Notes under the pieces: model-generated | The model's database searches: none | What the model was told of the DNA's origin: nothing | What the model saw: only the letters and a program-made list of their open reading frames with translations | In this document: one piece after another, positions 9,348 to 18,333 of the stretch | Layout: each line of letters begins with the position of its first letter | How positions within the stretch are numbered: position 1 is the stretch's first letter | Translations under genes and position numbers: made by a program | NCBI GenBank assembly: GCA_025963385.1 | Contig: JAOPUT010000238.1 | Location: 1-57,618, forward strand | Direction: 5' to 3' | Length of the DNA: 57,618 bases | Source of the DNA: Mycobacterium sp. | GTDB lineage: Bacteria > Actinomycetota > Actinomycetes > Mycobacteriales > Mycobacteriaceae

Positions 9348-10538
9348 TCAGGGCATGCAGGTTCCGGTGGGGACCTTCGCGGTGTTGCCCACCTTCGCCA
9401 TCTGTTTGGCGACCTCGTTGGCCGTGAGCACGAACCCGGTGTCCGCGTCGTCGACCGCGGCGCCGAACACCACTCCGAGCACCCGACCGTCCCTATCGAT
9501 CAACGGTCCGCCCGAATTACCTTGCCGGACAGTGCCTCTGATGGTATACACCTCACGGACCACCGTGGTGGTGTGATAAATGTCAGGCCCACTGAGCTGG
9601 ATGATCTCCCGAATCCGAGCAGGCGTCGCGGTGAAGTCCCCGCCGCCGGGATAACCCAACACGACCGCGTCGGTCCCCGTCTGGGCCTCTCGGCTGTCGA
9701 AGCCCAGCGGCGCCGACGGCAGATCCGGCACGTCGAGAATGGAGATGTCAGCATCGGGGTCGTAGGACACGACGCTCGCGTTGTAGGTCTGGCCCTCGGC
9801 TTCCACGGTGACGGTCTCCGAGCCAGCGACGACGTGCGCGTTGGACATCACCCGGTTGGGCGAGACGACGAAGCCGCTGCCCTCGAGAATCCGCTGGCAA
9901 CTCGGTGCCACACCGCGGATCTTGAGCACGCTGGGTCGTGTCGCGGCGACCACGGGATCCGACGCCAAACCAGGGTCGGGCACCTCGACGTTGACGATGG
10001 GGGTGCGACCGAACGTCGGGAACACGTCGGGCAGTCCGGTGGTGTCGACGAACTTGCTGAGGCTGGCCCGCAGTTCCCTGGTCACCCATTCGGGCGCGAC
10101 CTTGTCGACGCCGGTGAGAATCCGCGAACCACGCACGGCCGCAGCGAGATTCGGTTGATCTGAGGACGTGAACGGGATGGCCAACACCCACGCGGCCAGC
10201 AGGATCGTGACGACCTGCAGCGCCACTCCGCCCAGCGAATCGATGGTGCGCAGACCCGAATTGCGGATGGCGGCCCGCGCGGCCCGGCCGAGCACCACGC
10301 CTGCGATCTCGCCGATCACGACCAGGCCGAGCACCAGGAACAGCGCGACGAACAACCTGGTGCGGTTGCCCTCGATATGGGTGACCACGTGCGGGGCGAG
10401 CAGGACGCCCGCCACCGCGCCGAGCACCACTCCGATGAACGACAACAGCGAGCCGAGCACCCCGGAGCGCCAGCCAGAGATGGCGGCGACGAACGCGACG
10501 GCCAGGATCGCGAGATCGAGCCACTGTGACGCAGTCAT
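9348..10538 (-). CDS. marP: MarP, membrane-bound serine protease for acid resistance
   Basis: A 396-residue protein, matching M. tuberculosis MarP (397 aa). Four membrane helices fill roughly the first 150 residues (CvpA-like region), followed by a periplasmic trypsin-like domain with His in SNAHVV, Asp in ADISILD and Ser in RQGNSGGPL. The two cysteines that form the known disulfide are present, in PSCQRI and at the extreme C-terminus GTCMP. MarP activates peptidoglycan hydrolase RipA and is needed for survival at low pH. Its ATG overlaps the stop of the nudix gene (ATGA), and it is last in the nth-thioredoxin-nudix-marP operon. Confidence 0.93.
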   Translation of the reverse strand: MTASQWLDLAILAVAFVAAISGWRSGVLGSLLSFIGVVLGAVAGVLLAPHVVTHIEGNRTRLFVALFLVLGLVVIGEIAGVVLGRAARAAIRNSGLRTIDSLGGVALQVVTILLAAWVLAIPFTSSDQPNLAAAVRGSRILTGVDKVAPEWVTRELRASLSKFVDTTGLPDVFPTFGRTPIVNVEVPDPGLASDPVVAATRPSVLKIRGVAPSCQRILEGSGFVVSPNRVMSNAHVVAGSETVTVEAEGQTYNASVVSYDPDADISILDVPDLPSAPLGFDSREAQTGTDAVVLGYPGGGDFTATPARIREIIQLSGPDIYHTTTVVREVYTIRGTVRQGNSGGPLIDRDGRVLGVVFGAAVDDADTGFVLTANEVAKQMAKVGNTAKVPTGTCMP

Positions 10539-11344
10539 TGTTGGCCCTCACGGTAACCGTTGGTGGTGTCGACGAGGGCGATTGCCTCATCGAGCTCACG
10601 CACGTCGCGAGTGTTCCACGGCTTCGCCCAGCCCGCGACGTCGAGCATCGCCGAGATCACCTGGCCGGTGAAACCCCAAACCAGCATCTCGTTCAGCAGG
10701 AATGCCGGGCCCGCGAACCGCCGGGTGTTCTGCTGTCGGTACACCATCAATCGATTGTCGGGATTGATGAAGGCGCGCACGGGAACCCGCGCCACGATCG
10801 CCGTTTCTCCCGAATTGACGACGCCGACCGGCCCAGGATCGGGCGAGTACGCGAGCACCGGAATCACGTGAAAGCCCGACGGCGGGATGAACATCCGGTC
10901 GAGGGTCGCCAGCGGGCGGAGTCGGGTGGTGTCGATGCCCGTCTCCTCGCGCGCCTCGCGCAACGCGGTGAACACCGGACCATCGTCCCCCGGGTCGGCC
11001 GCACCGCCAGGAAACGCCGCCTGTCCTGCGTGGTTGCGCAGCGTCGAGGCCCGAACCGTGACCAGCAGATCGGCGTCGTCGGGGAGCCCGCCGGACGGCG
11101 AATCCTCCGGTCCCGAGAACAGCACCAGTACCGCGGCATCGCGATTGTTGCCGTTGAGCGTGGCCGCGGCATTGGCGGCGGTGATGCTGGCCAAGACGTC
11201 GGCAGGCACACTCCGTCGATAGGCGCCAGGCACGTCGGCGACCTTGTTGACCAGGTGCTTGAGCCAAGTGGGCGCGGCGGCGGGACCGAGCTGACTGCCC
11301 GCGCGGTCGGAGCTCAACCCGGCGCTCCCATCTGTGGTGTTCAC
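10535..11344 (-). CDS. Nudix hydrolase, CoA diphosphatase (NudL) type
   Basis: A 269-residue nudix protein. The CoA-type signature LRNHAGQAAFPGG precedes a nudix box ending REAREETGI; together these mark the CoA-diphosphatase branch (Rv3672c counterpart), which cleaves CoA or acyl-CoA to phosphopantetheine and 3',5'-ADP. The box has a short insertion after FPGGAADPG, as seen in this branch. GTG 11344 is chosen because it overlaps the thioredoxin-like gene stop as GTGA; the frame stays open to 11731 only as a shadow of that gene. Coupled by overlap to marP downstream. Confidence 0.85.
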   Translation of the reverse strand: MNTTDGSAGLSSDRAGSQLGPAAAPTWLKHLVNKVADVPGAYRRSVPADVLASITAANAAATLNGNNRDAAVLVLFSGPEDSPSGGLPDDADLLVTVRASTLRNHAGQAAFPGGAADPGDDGPVFTALREAREETGIDTTRLRPLATLDRMFIPPSGFHVIPVLAYSPDPGPVGVVNSGETAIVARVPVRAFINPDNRLMVYRQQNTRRFAGPAFLLNEMLVWGFTGQVISAMLDVAGWAKPWNTRDVRELDEAIALVDTTNGYREGQQ

Positions 11345-11991
11345 GTTATGCCTGAGTTCACCGCGGCTGCTATCTCGTCGGCAGTGACGAAGGACCGCGG
11401 CAGGACCTCGGCAACGGTACCGTCCGAGCGCAGTACGACCGTCGCAGGCATCACGTTGGGAACCCTCAGTGCGGCCGCGATGAGTCTGCGACCGTCCTGA
11501 AGGGTCGGCAACCGCACCCCGAGCTCGGCCAGTCGCAACAGACCGGCCGCCTCGTTCTCGTCCTGATGCACGGTGAGCACGGTGACGCGGTCGCCCTCGC
11601 GGCGCTGGTACTCGGCCATCGCAGGAAGCTCGTCGGCACAGGGCCCGCACCAGTACGCCCACAGGTTGAGCACGGTCGCCCGGCCCGCCAGCGATTTGGC
11701 CACGTCGACGGGGGTGCCATCGCCCGCGCACGGCAGGGTGATGCCGCGGAGGGCCTGCGGACCGTCACCGACGCCGGCGGGCGGACACGGTTCGAGCCTG
11801 GCCTTGGCCCGCGGCTCGGCGAGCGCTTCGGCAGTGTCGGCGTCCCGATGGTCGCGGGCGACCCCTTGGCTGCCGACTCCGGGCGTCGCGCTCTGCTCCG
11901 AATCGGAGTCGCGCAGTTCCATCGACAACGCGACGACCAGGGCCGCAACTACGATCAGCACCGCAACGGTCCAGCGGGTCGTCCTACTCAT
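11341..11991 (-). CDS. Membrane-anchored thioredoxin-like protein (TlpA/ResA type)
   Basis: A 216-residue protein with one N-terminal membrane anchor (about residues 8-25), a disordered linker and an extracytoplasmic thioredoxin fold with active site WCGPC (in WAYWCGPCADELP). The nearby Cys in CPPAG and LPCAG could form a second disulfide. It should reduce or isomerise disulfides of exported proteins; a role in maturing the disulfide-bearing MarP two genes downstream is an attractive inference. It starts 12 nt after the nth stop and overlaps the nudix gene, so it belongs to that operon. Confidence 0.82.
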   Translation of the reverse strand: MSRTTRWTVAVLIVVAALVVALSMELRDSDSEQSATPGVGSQGVARDHRDADTAEALAEPRAKARLEPCPPAGVGDGPQALRGITLPCAGDGTPVDVAKSLAGRATVLNLWAYWCGPCADELPAMAEYQRREGDRVTVLTVHQDENEAAGLLRLAELGVRLPTLQDGRRLIAAALRVPNVMPATVVLRSDGTVAEVLPRSFVTADEIAAAVNSGIT

Positions 11992-12003
11992 CTTGTCGCG
12001 AGC

Positions 12004-12780
12004 TCAGAGCCCGGCCAACGCCAGCAGGTGCTCGGTCTCCGGACCCTTCACCAGTGGAGCCGCGACGAGTGGATCCGTCGGGCCCGTACCAAAGGAGGGG
12101 CAATCCTTGGCCAGCACGCACACCCCGCAGGCGGGTTTCTTGGCGTGACACACCCGGCGGCCGTGGAAGATCACCCGGTGGCTGAGCAGTGTCCACTCCT
12201 TGCGCTCGATGAGGTCGCCGATCGCGAACTCGACCTTCACCGGATCCTCTAGCTCGGTCCAGCGCCAGCGCCGCACCAACCGGCCGAAGTGGGTGTCGAC
12301 GGTGATTCCGGGAATGTCGAACGCATTGCCGAGCACGACGTTGGCCGTCTTGCGGCCGATGCCGGGCAGGGTGACCAGTTCGTCCAGCGTGTGTGGAACC
12401 TGCCCGTCGAACCGCGCCTCGAGCTCCTGCCCGAGCCGCATCAGGGACGTCGCCTTGTTGTGGAAGAACCCGGTGGGCCGGATGATCGACTCAAGCTCGT
12501 CGCGGTCGGCATTGGCGTAGTCGAGCGCGGTGCGGTACCTCGCGAACAACGCGGGCGTGGTCAGATTCACGCGCACGTCGGTACTCTGTGCCGACAAGAT
12601 GGTGGCGACCGCGAGCTCCAGCGGATTGGTGAAGTCCAACTCGCAGTAAACGTGCGGAAAGGCTTGGGAGAGCGTGCGATTCATGCGTCGCGCCCTCCGC
12701 ACCAGACCGGCGTGCGTCTCCTTGTCGAATTTGGCGGACCGCTTGATTGGGTTCGGGCTCGACGCCGCGCTGGATGCCAC
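12004..12780 (-). CDS. nth: Endonuclease III
   Basis: A 258-residue base-excision repair glycosylase/AP lyase. The helix-hairpin-helix [14 protein letters not shown] carries the catalytic Lys, the catalytic Asp is in [11 protein letters not shown], and the 4Fe-4S cluster cysteines are in [17 protein letters not shown] (C-x6-C-x2-C-x5-C). It removes oxidised pyrimidines from DNA. The open frame begins at 12831, but GTG 12780 stands 6 nt after a TACGCT hexamer, so a leaderless start is preferred. The upstream 17 residues show no similarity to the family. First gene of the operon leading to marP. Confidence 0.93.
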   Translation of the reverse strand: MASSAASSPNPIKRSAKFDKETHAGLVRRARRMNRTLSQAFPHVYCELDFTNPLELAVATILSAQSTDVRVNLTTPALFARYRTALDYANADRDELESIIRPTGFFHNKATSLMRLGQELEARFDGQVPHTLDELVTLPGIGRKTANVVLGNAFDIPGITVDTHFGRLVRRWRWTELEDPVKVEFAIGDLIERKEWTLLSHRVIFHGRRVCHAKKPACGVCVLAKDCPSFGTGPTDPLVAAPLVKGPETEHLLALAGL

Positions 12781-12792
12781 GGATTCAGCGTA
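12778..12792 (-). promoter_or_regulatory. Leaderless promoter of the nth-marP operon
   Basis: On the minus strand TACGCT (12792-12787) is followed by 6 nt and GTG at 12780. Confidence 0.6.
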
Positions 12793-12873
12793 CTGACGCG
12801 ACCGACAAGTGTAGACGTGGACCGGTGGCATTTCGTGATCCCGCTGAGACCTTCGGCGTGTTTACTTCGCGAT

Positions 12874-13194
12874 GTGTCTTGGTTGCTCGTCGCGTTCATC
12901 CCCGGGTTGCTGATGTTGGCAACCTTCGGACTCGACCGTCTCGAAGCCGGCCTCGACGAAGGCACCGTGTCTCCGACCGACGTCGCCGAGATACTCGAAC
13001 AGGCCAAGGCAGACTCTGCGCGCAAGCCATTTGCACCACACGACACCGGCCCGCTGAACACACTCCCGCTGCGCGAGCCATGGCGAGATGAGTGCCCGCT
13101 CGCCGAGCCAGCACCGGGTTTGCCGACGCGCGTGTACGTACATCATCGAGCGAATCCGCAGTTTCAGGCGACTCGACAGCCCGATCGTGTGTAG
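12874..13194 (+). CDS. Small membrane protein (Rv3675-type)
   Basis: A 106-residue protein of unknown function. One strong membrane helix fills residues about 2-18 (VSWLLVAFIPGLLMLATFG); the remainder is polar and probably cytoplasmic, with no recognisable domain. M. tuberculosis has a comparable small membrane protein between nth and crp. The long open frame from 12289 is a shadow of nth; GTG 12874 is chosen because it begins right at the membrane helix and follows the nth promoter region. No ribosome binding site is obvious, so the start is uncertain. Confidence 0.6.
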   Translation: MSWLLVAFIPGLLMLATFGLDRLEAGLDEGTVSPTDVAEILEQAKADSARKPFAPHDTGPLNTLPLREPWRDECPLAEPAPGLPTRVYVHHRANPQFQATRQPDRV

Positions 13195-13324
13195 CGTTGG
13201 CTCGTCGCGGTGGAGGCGAATGCCGACTGCGTCGGCGCGGCCTAGCCCTAGACTGACTTGAAGCCAGCCAGCCGGGGTTGGCGTGCGCGTGTCATCAATG
13301 ACCAACATCTTGAAGAGGGGCAAC

Positions 13325-13999
13325 GTGGACGAGATCCTGGCCAGGGCCGGAATCTTCCAGGGAGTCGAACCAACCGCGGTCTCCGCACTGACCAAGCAGC
13401 TGCAGCCCGTCGACTTCCCGCGTGGGCACACCGTCTTCGCCGAAGGCGAGCCCGGTGATCGGCTGTACATCATCATCACCGGCAAGGTGAAGATCGGCCG
13501 CCGGTCGCCGGACGGTCGGGAAAACCTGCTCACCATCATGGGGCCGTCCGACATGTTCGGCGAGTTGTCGATCTTCGACCCGGGCCCGCGAACGTCGAGC
13601 GCAACCACCATCACCGAGGTGCGTGCGGTCTCGATGGACCGTGACGCGCTACGGGCGTGGATCGCCGATCGACCTGAGATCGCCGAGCAGCTACTGCGCG
13701 TGCTGGCCCGCCGCCTGCGGCGCACCAACAACAACCTCGCCGACCTGATCTTCACCGACGTGCCGGGACGCGTGGCCAAGCAGCTGCTGCAGCTGGCCCA
13801 GCGGTTTGGCACTCAGGAGGGTGGGGCGTTGCGCGTAACCCACGACCTGACGCAGGAGGAGATCGCCCAGCTGGTCGGCGCCTCCCGCGAGACGGTCAAC
13901 AAGGCGCTCGCCGACTTCGCCCACCGCGGTTGGATCCGCCTGGAGGGCAAGAGCGTGCTGATCAGCGACTCCGAGCGGCTGGCCCGCCGAGCGCGCTGA
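13325..13999 (+). CDS. crp: Crp, cAMP receptor protein (CRP/FNR family)
   Basis: A 224-residue global regulator, same length as Rv3676. The cyclic-nucleotide domain holds the phosphate-binding cassette [15 protein letters not shown], and the C-terminal winged helix has recognition region [15 protein letters not shown], which reads TGTGA-N6-TCACA sites. The frame is open from 13283, but GTG 13325 follows an AGAGGGG site and gives the conserved N-terminus [10 protein letters not shown] likely -10 (TAGACT) is at 13249-13254. Two sites of matching sequence occur in this window, upstream of acs and upstream of the Ms1-type RNA. The gene is convergent with the beta-lactamase-fold gene. Confidence 0.95.
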   Translation: MDEILARAGIFQGVEPTAVSALTKQLQPVDFPRGHTVFAEGEPGDRLYIIITGKVKIGRRSPDGRENLLTIMGPSDMFGELSIFDPGPRTSSATTITEVRAVSMDRDALRAWIADRPEIAEQLLRVLARRLRRTNNNLADLIFTDVPGRVAKQLLQLAQRFGTQEGGALRVTHDLTQEEIAQLVGASRETVNKALADFAHRGWIRLEGKSVLISDSERLARRAR

Positions 14000-14006
14000 G
14001 AGCGCG

Positions 14007-14051
14007 TTTTCGGCGCGTTTTCGTTCGCTCACCGACGGTTTCGCGCCGAAA
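14007..14051. repeat. Dispersed hairpin repeat, copy A
   Basis: TTTTCGGCGCG (14007-14017) and CGCGCCGAAA (14042-14051) are inverse repeats flanking TTTCGTTCGCTC. A close relative lies at 43421-43466 with the same loop words. Here it separates crp from the convergent gene, whose stop codon starts at 14052, so it may serve as a bidirectional terminator. Confidence 0.6.
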
Positions 14052-14861
14052 TCACGCTTTGAGGTAGTCGAGTTGGGCTTGGACGCTCCACTCCGCGTGG
14101 TCCCACAGCTGCTCGTCGACGTCGGTGTAGACGTGCTCCACGACCTGGCGCGCGGTGGCCTCGTCGCCGAGCGTCACGAGGGCTTCGCGCACCTGCGCGA
14201 GGCGTTCCTCGCGGTGCGCGACGTACATCGCCGTGACCGCTTCGAGGTTGGCGAGCTCGGGTCCGTGACCAGGTAGCACCGCGCGCCCGCCCAGTCCGTT
14301 GAGCCGCCGCAGCGACTCCATGTACTCCCGCAGGCTTCCGTCCTCGTTGTCGATGACGGTGGTGCCGCGGCCCAGCACCGTGTCCGCGGTCAATACGGCA
14401 CCACCTTTCCCGTCGCTGCGCTCGCCCCGGATGTCGATCAGGAACGACAAGGAATCCGCCGTGTGACCAGGCGTCGCCATCACCTTGATACTCAGGCCCG
14501 CGGCGTCGATGACCTCGCCGTCGGTCAACGGCCCACCGAGGCCACGGAGGAAGCCGCTGCCCACCGCTCGGACCACCGCCCCGGTGCGCTCGACCAGCTT
14601 GTCGATGGCGTCGGTGTGATCGCCGTGCTTGTGACTGATCAGCACCAGCGGAATCTTGCCGAGGCTCGCGATGCGCTCGATGTGCGCATCGTCGTCCGGA
14701 CCGGGGTCGACGATCACCCGCTCGTCGCTGCCGCGGCCTTGCAGCACCCAGGTGTTGGTGCCGTCGAGCGTCATCAAGCCGGGGTTGTCGCACAGCAGCA
14801 CCGACGCCGTGTCGGTCACGTGGCGCAGCTTGCCGTAGGCCGGGTGCTCGAGAGCCGTCAC
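14052..14861 (-). CDS. Metallo-beta-lactamase-fold hydrolase (LACTB2-like, Rv3677c-type)
   Basis: A 269-residue metallo-hydrolase. The zinc ligands are in ISHKHGDHTD (HxHxDH), ATPGHTADS, LTADTVLG and LPGHGPE, the complete set of the superfamily, followed by a C-terminal helical domain as in LACTB2-type RNases and related thioesterases. Substrate cannot be told from sequence. GTG 14861 overlaps the stop of the RidA-like gene (GTGA). It is the last gene of a three-gene overlapping operon (DUF4177, RidA-like, this gene). Confidence 0.83.
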   Translation of the reverse strand: MTALEHPAYGKLRHVTDTASVLLCDNPGLMTLDGTNTWVLQGRGSDERVIVDPGPDDDAHIERIASLGKIPLVLISHKHGDHTDAIDKLVERTGAVVRAVGSGFLRGLGGPLTDGEVIDAAGLSIKVMATPGHTADSLSFLIDIRGERSDGKGGAVLTADTVLGRGTTVIDNEDGSLREYMESLRRLNGLGGRAVLPGHGPELANLEAVTAMYVAHREERLAQVREALVTLGDEATARQVVEHVYTDVDEQLWDHAEWSVQAQLDYLKA

Positions 14862-15313
14862 GCGACCTCGACGACGAGCTCCACCTCGACCGGCGCGTCG
14901 AGTGGCAACTCCGATACCCCGACCGCCGAACGAGCGTGTGCCCCTGCGTCACCGAAGACCTCGCCGAGCAGCGCAGACGCGCCGTTGATCACCCCCGGTT
15001 GGCCGTTGAAACCCGGTGCGGACGCCACGAACCCGACGACCTTGACCACCTTGACCACGGCGTCGACGCCCACGAGCGCGTGGACGGCGGCGAGGGCGTT
15101 GAGCGCGCACACCCTGGCCAAGGCCTTGGCGTCATCCGGGCTCACGGCGCCACCGACCTTGCCAGACGCGAGCAGCTCGCCCGCGACCATCGGCAGCTGG
15201 CCCGACGTGTAGACCAGGTTTCCGGTTCGCACCGCAGGCACATAGGACGCCAGCGGGGTGACCACCTCGGGGAGCTCGATGCCCAACTCCGCCAGCCGGG
15301 CGGAGACGGTCAT
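14858..15313 (-). CDS. RidA/YjgF family protein
   Basis: A 151-residue YjgF/YER057c/UK114-fold protein. Its core strands are recognisable (VRTGNLVYTSGQLPM, near residue 30, and a C-terminal LDAPVEVELVVEVA). RidA proteins hydrolyse reactive enamine/imine intermediates from PLP enzymes. The usual catalytic Arg near the C-terminus (RxxVxxxxLP) is not evident in the C-terminal stretch ARSAVGVSELPLDAPVEVE, although ARSAVGV may supply it. Overlaps both neighbours by 4 bp, so the operon is translationally coupled. Counterpart of Rv3678c. Confidence 0.83.
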   Translation of the reverse strand: MTVSARLAELGIELPEVVTPLASYVPAVRTGNLVYTSGQLPMVAGELLASGKVGGAVSPDDAKALARVCALNALAAVHALVGVDAVVKVVKVVGFVASAPGFNGQPGVINGASALLGEVFGDAGAHARSAVGVSELPLDAPVEVELVVEVA

Positions 15314-15471
15314 ACAGGCCGCTTCATGTACGCAATGTGCTGTTCGCCCGTTGGGCCGGCCAGCACTGACACCAGCTCATAGCCCTGCTCGCCCCACTGA
15401 TCGAGGATCTGCTTGGTGGCATGCACCAGCAACGGGACGGTGACGTACTCCCACTTGATCAGTTCGCTCAT
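15310..15471 (-). CDS. DUF4177 small protein
   Basis: A 53-residue protein with the DUF4177 pattern KWEYVTVPLLVHATKQILDQWGEQGYELVSV. The frame is open to 15513, but ATG 15471 is preceded at 7 nt by TAAGCT, a leaderless promoter, and fits the family. Its stop overlaps the RidA-like ATG. It has no signal peptide or membrane segment. Function is unknown; in mycobacteria it is the first gene of this unit (Rv3678A counterpart). Confidence 0.78.
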   Translation of the reverse strand: MSELIKWEYVTVPLLVHATKQILDQWGEQGYELVSVLAGPTGEQHIAYMKRPV

Positions 15472-15484
15472 GTGGCTGAGCTTA
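15469..15484 (-). promoter_or_regulatory. Leaderless promoter of the DUF4177-RidA operon
   Basis: Minus-strand TAAGCT (15484-15479), 7 nt, then ATG 15471. Divergent from the promoter at 15508. Confidence 0.65.
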
Positions 15485-15507
15485 ACGGGCGGCCGCCACC
15501 CCACCGC

Positions 15508-15522
15508 TAGCATGCTGGGGTG
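15508..15522 (+). promoter_or_regulatory. Leaderless promoter of the ATPase pair
   Basis: TAGCAT (15508-15513), 6 nt, then GTG 15520. Its -10 is 23 bp from the divergent -10 at 15479-15484, so the two promoters share DNA. Confidence 0.65.
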
Positions 15523-16536
15523 GCTTCACAGACTTCTGCTCACCCGGCCGGGTGGCCGTCCCGCCTGAACAAGGTGCGCCTGCACTTCGTGACAGGCAAG
15601 GGCGGCACCGGCAAGTCGACCATCGCCGCGGCGTTGGCGCTCGCGTTGGCGGCGGGCGGCCGCAAGGTGCTGCTGGTCGAAGTCGAAGGACGCCAGGGCA
15701 TCGCGCAGCTCTTCGACGTACCCCCGCTGCCCTACAAGGAAGTCAAGATCGCGACGGCCGAGGGTGGCGGCCACGTCAACGCGCTGGCCATCGACACCGA
15801 GGCGGCGTTCCTCGAGTACCTCGACATGTTCTACAACCTCGGCATCGCCGGGCGGGCGATGCGACGGATCGGGGCGGTCGAGTTCGCGACGACGATCGCG
15901 CCTGGGCTACGTGACGTGCTGCTCACCGGCAAGATCAAGGAGATCGTGGTCCGCAACGAGAAGGGCAAGCAGGACGCGTACGACGCGGTCGTCGTGGACG
16001 CGCCGCCGACCGGGCGCATCGCGCGCTTCCTCGACGTCACACAGGCCGTTTCGGAGCTGTCCAAGGGCGGTCCGGTCCATTCACAGGCCGACGGCGTGGT
16101 GAAGCTGCTGCACTCCGACCTGACTGCCATCCATCTCGTCACCCTCTTGGAGGCGCTGCCCATCCAGGAGACCGTCGAGGCGATCGACGAGCTCAAGGGG
16201 ATCGGGTTGCCCATCGGCAGCGTGATCGTCAACCGGAACATCCCGGCCTACCTCACGCCCGCGGACCTAGCCAAGGCCGCAGAAGGCGACGTTGATGCCG
16301 ACGCGGTCCGCGCAGGCCTCACCAAGGCTGGAATCACGTTGGACGCCCACGATTTCGCCGGCCTGCTGACCGAATCCATCCAGCACGCGACGCGCATCAC
16401 CGCCCGCGCCGAGAGCGCCGAACAACTCGACGAGCTCGAACTGTCGCGGCTCGAACTGCCCGCGATACGCGACGGCGTAGATCTGGGCAGTCTGTACGAA
16501 CTCGCGGAAGAGCTTGGCGCTCAGGGGGTTAGGTAA
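15520..16536 (+). CDS. ArsA/Get3-like ATPase, first of a pair (Rv3679-type)
   Basis: A 338-residue deviant-Walker ATPase of the ArsA/Get3 group. P-loop GKGGTGKST (about residues 26-34) contains the signature lysine, a switch region has VEVEGRQGIAQLF and the later VDAPPTGRIARFLD is the family A-motif. No arsenic-binding cysteine cluster is seen. Such pairs in mycobacteria (Rv3679/Rv3680) have been linked to tolerance of small toxic metabolites; the substrate is not apparent. The stop TAA directly abuts the GTG of the second ATPase, which suggests a heterodimer made in equal amounts. Confidence 0.85.
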   Translation: MASQTSAHPAGWPSRLNKVRLHFVTGKGGTGKSTIAAALALALAAGGRKVLLVEVEGRQGIAQLFDVPPLPYKEVKIATAEGGGHVNALAIDTEAAFLEYLDMFYNLGIAGRAMRRIGAVEFATTIAPGLRDVLLTGKIKEIVVRNEKGKQDAYDAVVVDAPPTGRIARFLDVTQAVSELSKGGPVHSQADGVVKLLHSDLTAIHLVTLLEALPIQETVEAIDELKGIGLPIGSVIVNRNIPAYLTPADLAKAAEGDVDADAVRAGLTKAGITLDAHDFAGLLTESIQHATRITARAESAEQLDELELSRLELPAIRDGVDLGSLYELAEELGAQGVR

Positions 16537-17682
16537 GTGAGCACGACACCACGCGTTCTCGACATGGCCGCCATCCTGGCCGACACGTCCAATCGGGTCG
16601 TAGTGTGTTGCGGCGCAGGCGGAGTGGGCAAGACCACCACCGCGGCGGCCATGGCACTGCGGGCCGCCGAGTACGGGCGCACGGTCGTCGTGTTGACGAT
16701 CGACCCGGCGAAACGACTTGCGCAGGCGCTCGGTATCGAGGATCTCGGCAACTCCCCGCAGCGGGTGCCGCTCGCGCCCGAGGTCAAGGGTGAGCTCCAC
16801 GCGATGATGCTGGACATGCGCCGGACGTTCGACGAAATGGTGGTCCAGTACTCGGGGGCCGGTAAGGCCGACGCAATTCTGGAGAACCAGTTCTATCAGA
16901 CCGTCGCGACGTCTCTTGCCGGCACGCAGGAGTACATGGCGATGGAGAAGCTGGGCCAATTGCTCGGCGAGGACAAGTGGGATCTCGTCGTCGTCGACAC
17001 CCCGCCGTCCCGCAACGCGTTGGACTTCCTGGACGCCCCCAAGCGGTTGGGCAGCTTCATGGACAGTCGCCTGTGGCGGATGCTGCTCGCCCCTGGCCGT
17101 GGCATCGGGCGAATCGTCACGGGTGCGGTCGGGCTCGCGATGAAGGCGCTCTCGACAGTGCTGGGTTCGCAGATGCTTTCCGATGCGGCCGGTTTCGTGC
17201 AGTCACTGGACGCGACGTTCGGCGGATTCCGCGAGAAGGCGGACCGCACCTACGAATTGCTCAAGCGACGCGGGACTCAGTTCGTCGTCGTCTCCGCGGC
17301 CGAACCGGACGCGTTGAGGGAGGCGACGTTCTTCGTCGACCGGCTGTCCCAGGAGAAGATGCCGCTCGCGGGCCTCATCCTCAACCGCACCCACCCGATG
17401 TTGTGCGACCTCAAGGCCGACAAGGCCAACGAGGCCGCCGATCAGCTAGGTGGCGAAGACGGGCCCGAGGGGCTGACGGCAGCGATTCTGCGGATTCACG
17501 CCGACCGGGCGATGACCGCCAAACGGGAGGTTCGGCTGCTGTCTCGGTTCACCGGTGCCAACCCTGCGGTGGCGATCGTCGGCGTTCCGTCGCTGCCGTT
17601 CGACGTTTCGGACATGGACGCGCTGCGGGCCATCGCCGATCAGATCACCGGCGAGGCGGAAACGGCCGCGACGGCGAAGTAG
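16537..17682 (+). CDS. ArsA/Get3-like ATPase, second of a pair (Rv3680-type)
   Basis: A 381-residue partner ATPase with P-loop GAGGVGKTT (about residue 26-34), in which the first signature Lys of KGGxGKT is Ala, plus [13 protein letters not shown] and [15 protein letters not shown]. Unlike the first subunit it has a long insert (about residues 150-220) with membrane-interacting character (amphipathic Gly/Ala/Leu helices after [19 protein letters not shown]). Starts with GTG immediately after the stop of its partner. Convergent with whiB4, 9 bp away. Confidence 0.85.
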   Translation: MSTTPRVLDMAAILADTSNRVVVCCGAGGVGKTTTAAAMALRAAEYGRTVVVLTIDPAKRLAQALGIEDLGNSPQRVPLAPEVKGELHAMMLDMRRTFDEMVVQYSGAGKADAILENQFYQTVATSLAGTQEYMAMEKLGQLLGEDKWDLVVVDTPPSRNALDFLDAPKRLGSFMDSRLWRMLLAPGRGIGRIVTGAVGLAMKALSTVLGSQMLSDAAGFVQSLDATFGGFREKADRTYELLKRRGTQFVVVSAAEPDALREATFFVDRLSQEKMPLAGLILNRTHPMLCDLKADKANEAADQLGGEDGPEGLTAAILRIHADRAMTAKREVRLLSRFTGANPAVAIVGVPSLPFDVSDMDALRAIADQITGEAETAATAK

Positions 17683-17691
17683 GCGGTTCGA

Positions 17692-18048
17692 TCAGACCGC
17701 GCTGCGGTGTTTGCGCTGGGCGGCGAAGAACTCGGACCAGGAAACCACTTCGGGATGTTGCTTGAGCAGCGCGCGGCGTTGACGCTCGGTCATTCCACCC
17801 CAGACGCCGAATTCGACGCGGTTGTCCAGCGCATCAGCGCCGCACTCGGAGATCACTGGGCAATGCCTACAGATGACTGCGGCCTTGCGCTGTGCCGCTC
17901 CACGGACGAATAGCTCGTCGGGATCGGCCTGGCGGCAACGGGCCTGGGAAACCCACGCGATGCGGGCCTCAGCCTCCGCACCTTGGACTACACCGTTGAC
18001 TGGAGAGATGGTCATTGTCCTGCGCGCCGCGGGCCGTGTACCTGACAC
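17692..18048 (-). CDS. whiB4: WhiB4, iron-sulfur redox regulator
   Basis: A 118-residue WhiB protein. Four cluster cysteines are in ARCRQADPD and CRHCPVISEC, the turn motif GVWGG follows, and a basic C-terminus ends RKHRSAV. The 4Fe-4S cluster senses O2 and NO; WhiB4 controls antioxidant genes in M. tuberculosis. The open frame begins at 18093 (GTG), with other candidates at 18048 (GTG) and 18015 (ATG). GTG 18048 gives the length of Rv3681c and the start SGTRPAARRT. The 237-bp gap up to ponA2 should contain its promoter, but I could not assign one; it holds the imperfect inverted repeat CAGTG-N12-CACTG. Confidence 0.88.
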   Translation of the reverse strand: MSGTRPAARRTMTISPVNGVVQGAEAEARIAWVSQARCRQADPDELFVRGAAQRKAAVICRHCPVISECGADALDNRVEFGVWGGMTERQRRALLKQHPEVVSWSEFFAAQRKHRSAV

Positions 18049-18317
18049 CAGCGATCCCTTCGTCCAGCCGCCCCATTCGACGGTCCAAACCACGGTGTAG
18101 AAGCATGATGCGATCTACGCCACATTGCGACCCTCAGTGTTACCTAGATCGCACTGTGTGTTCAAGCTAGGTGGTCAGGGGGGTTTTGCGCAACAGTCAA
18201 AACTCGTTTTTTTGGGACGACCGTGCCGTGACCCATCATTGCGCATGATCAGGCGCAGAGCAGCACGTAGATATAGCCCATTCCAACCGTCACGAGGCCG
18301 CCGACAAGGGACCTCGC

Positions 18318-18333
18318 TACTCTGTAGTCCATG
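18318..18333 (+). promoter_or_regulatory. Leaderless promoter of ponA2
   Basis: TACTCT (18318-18323), 7 nt, then ATG 18331. Confidence 0.65.
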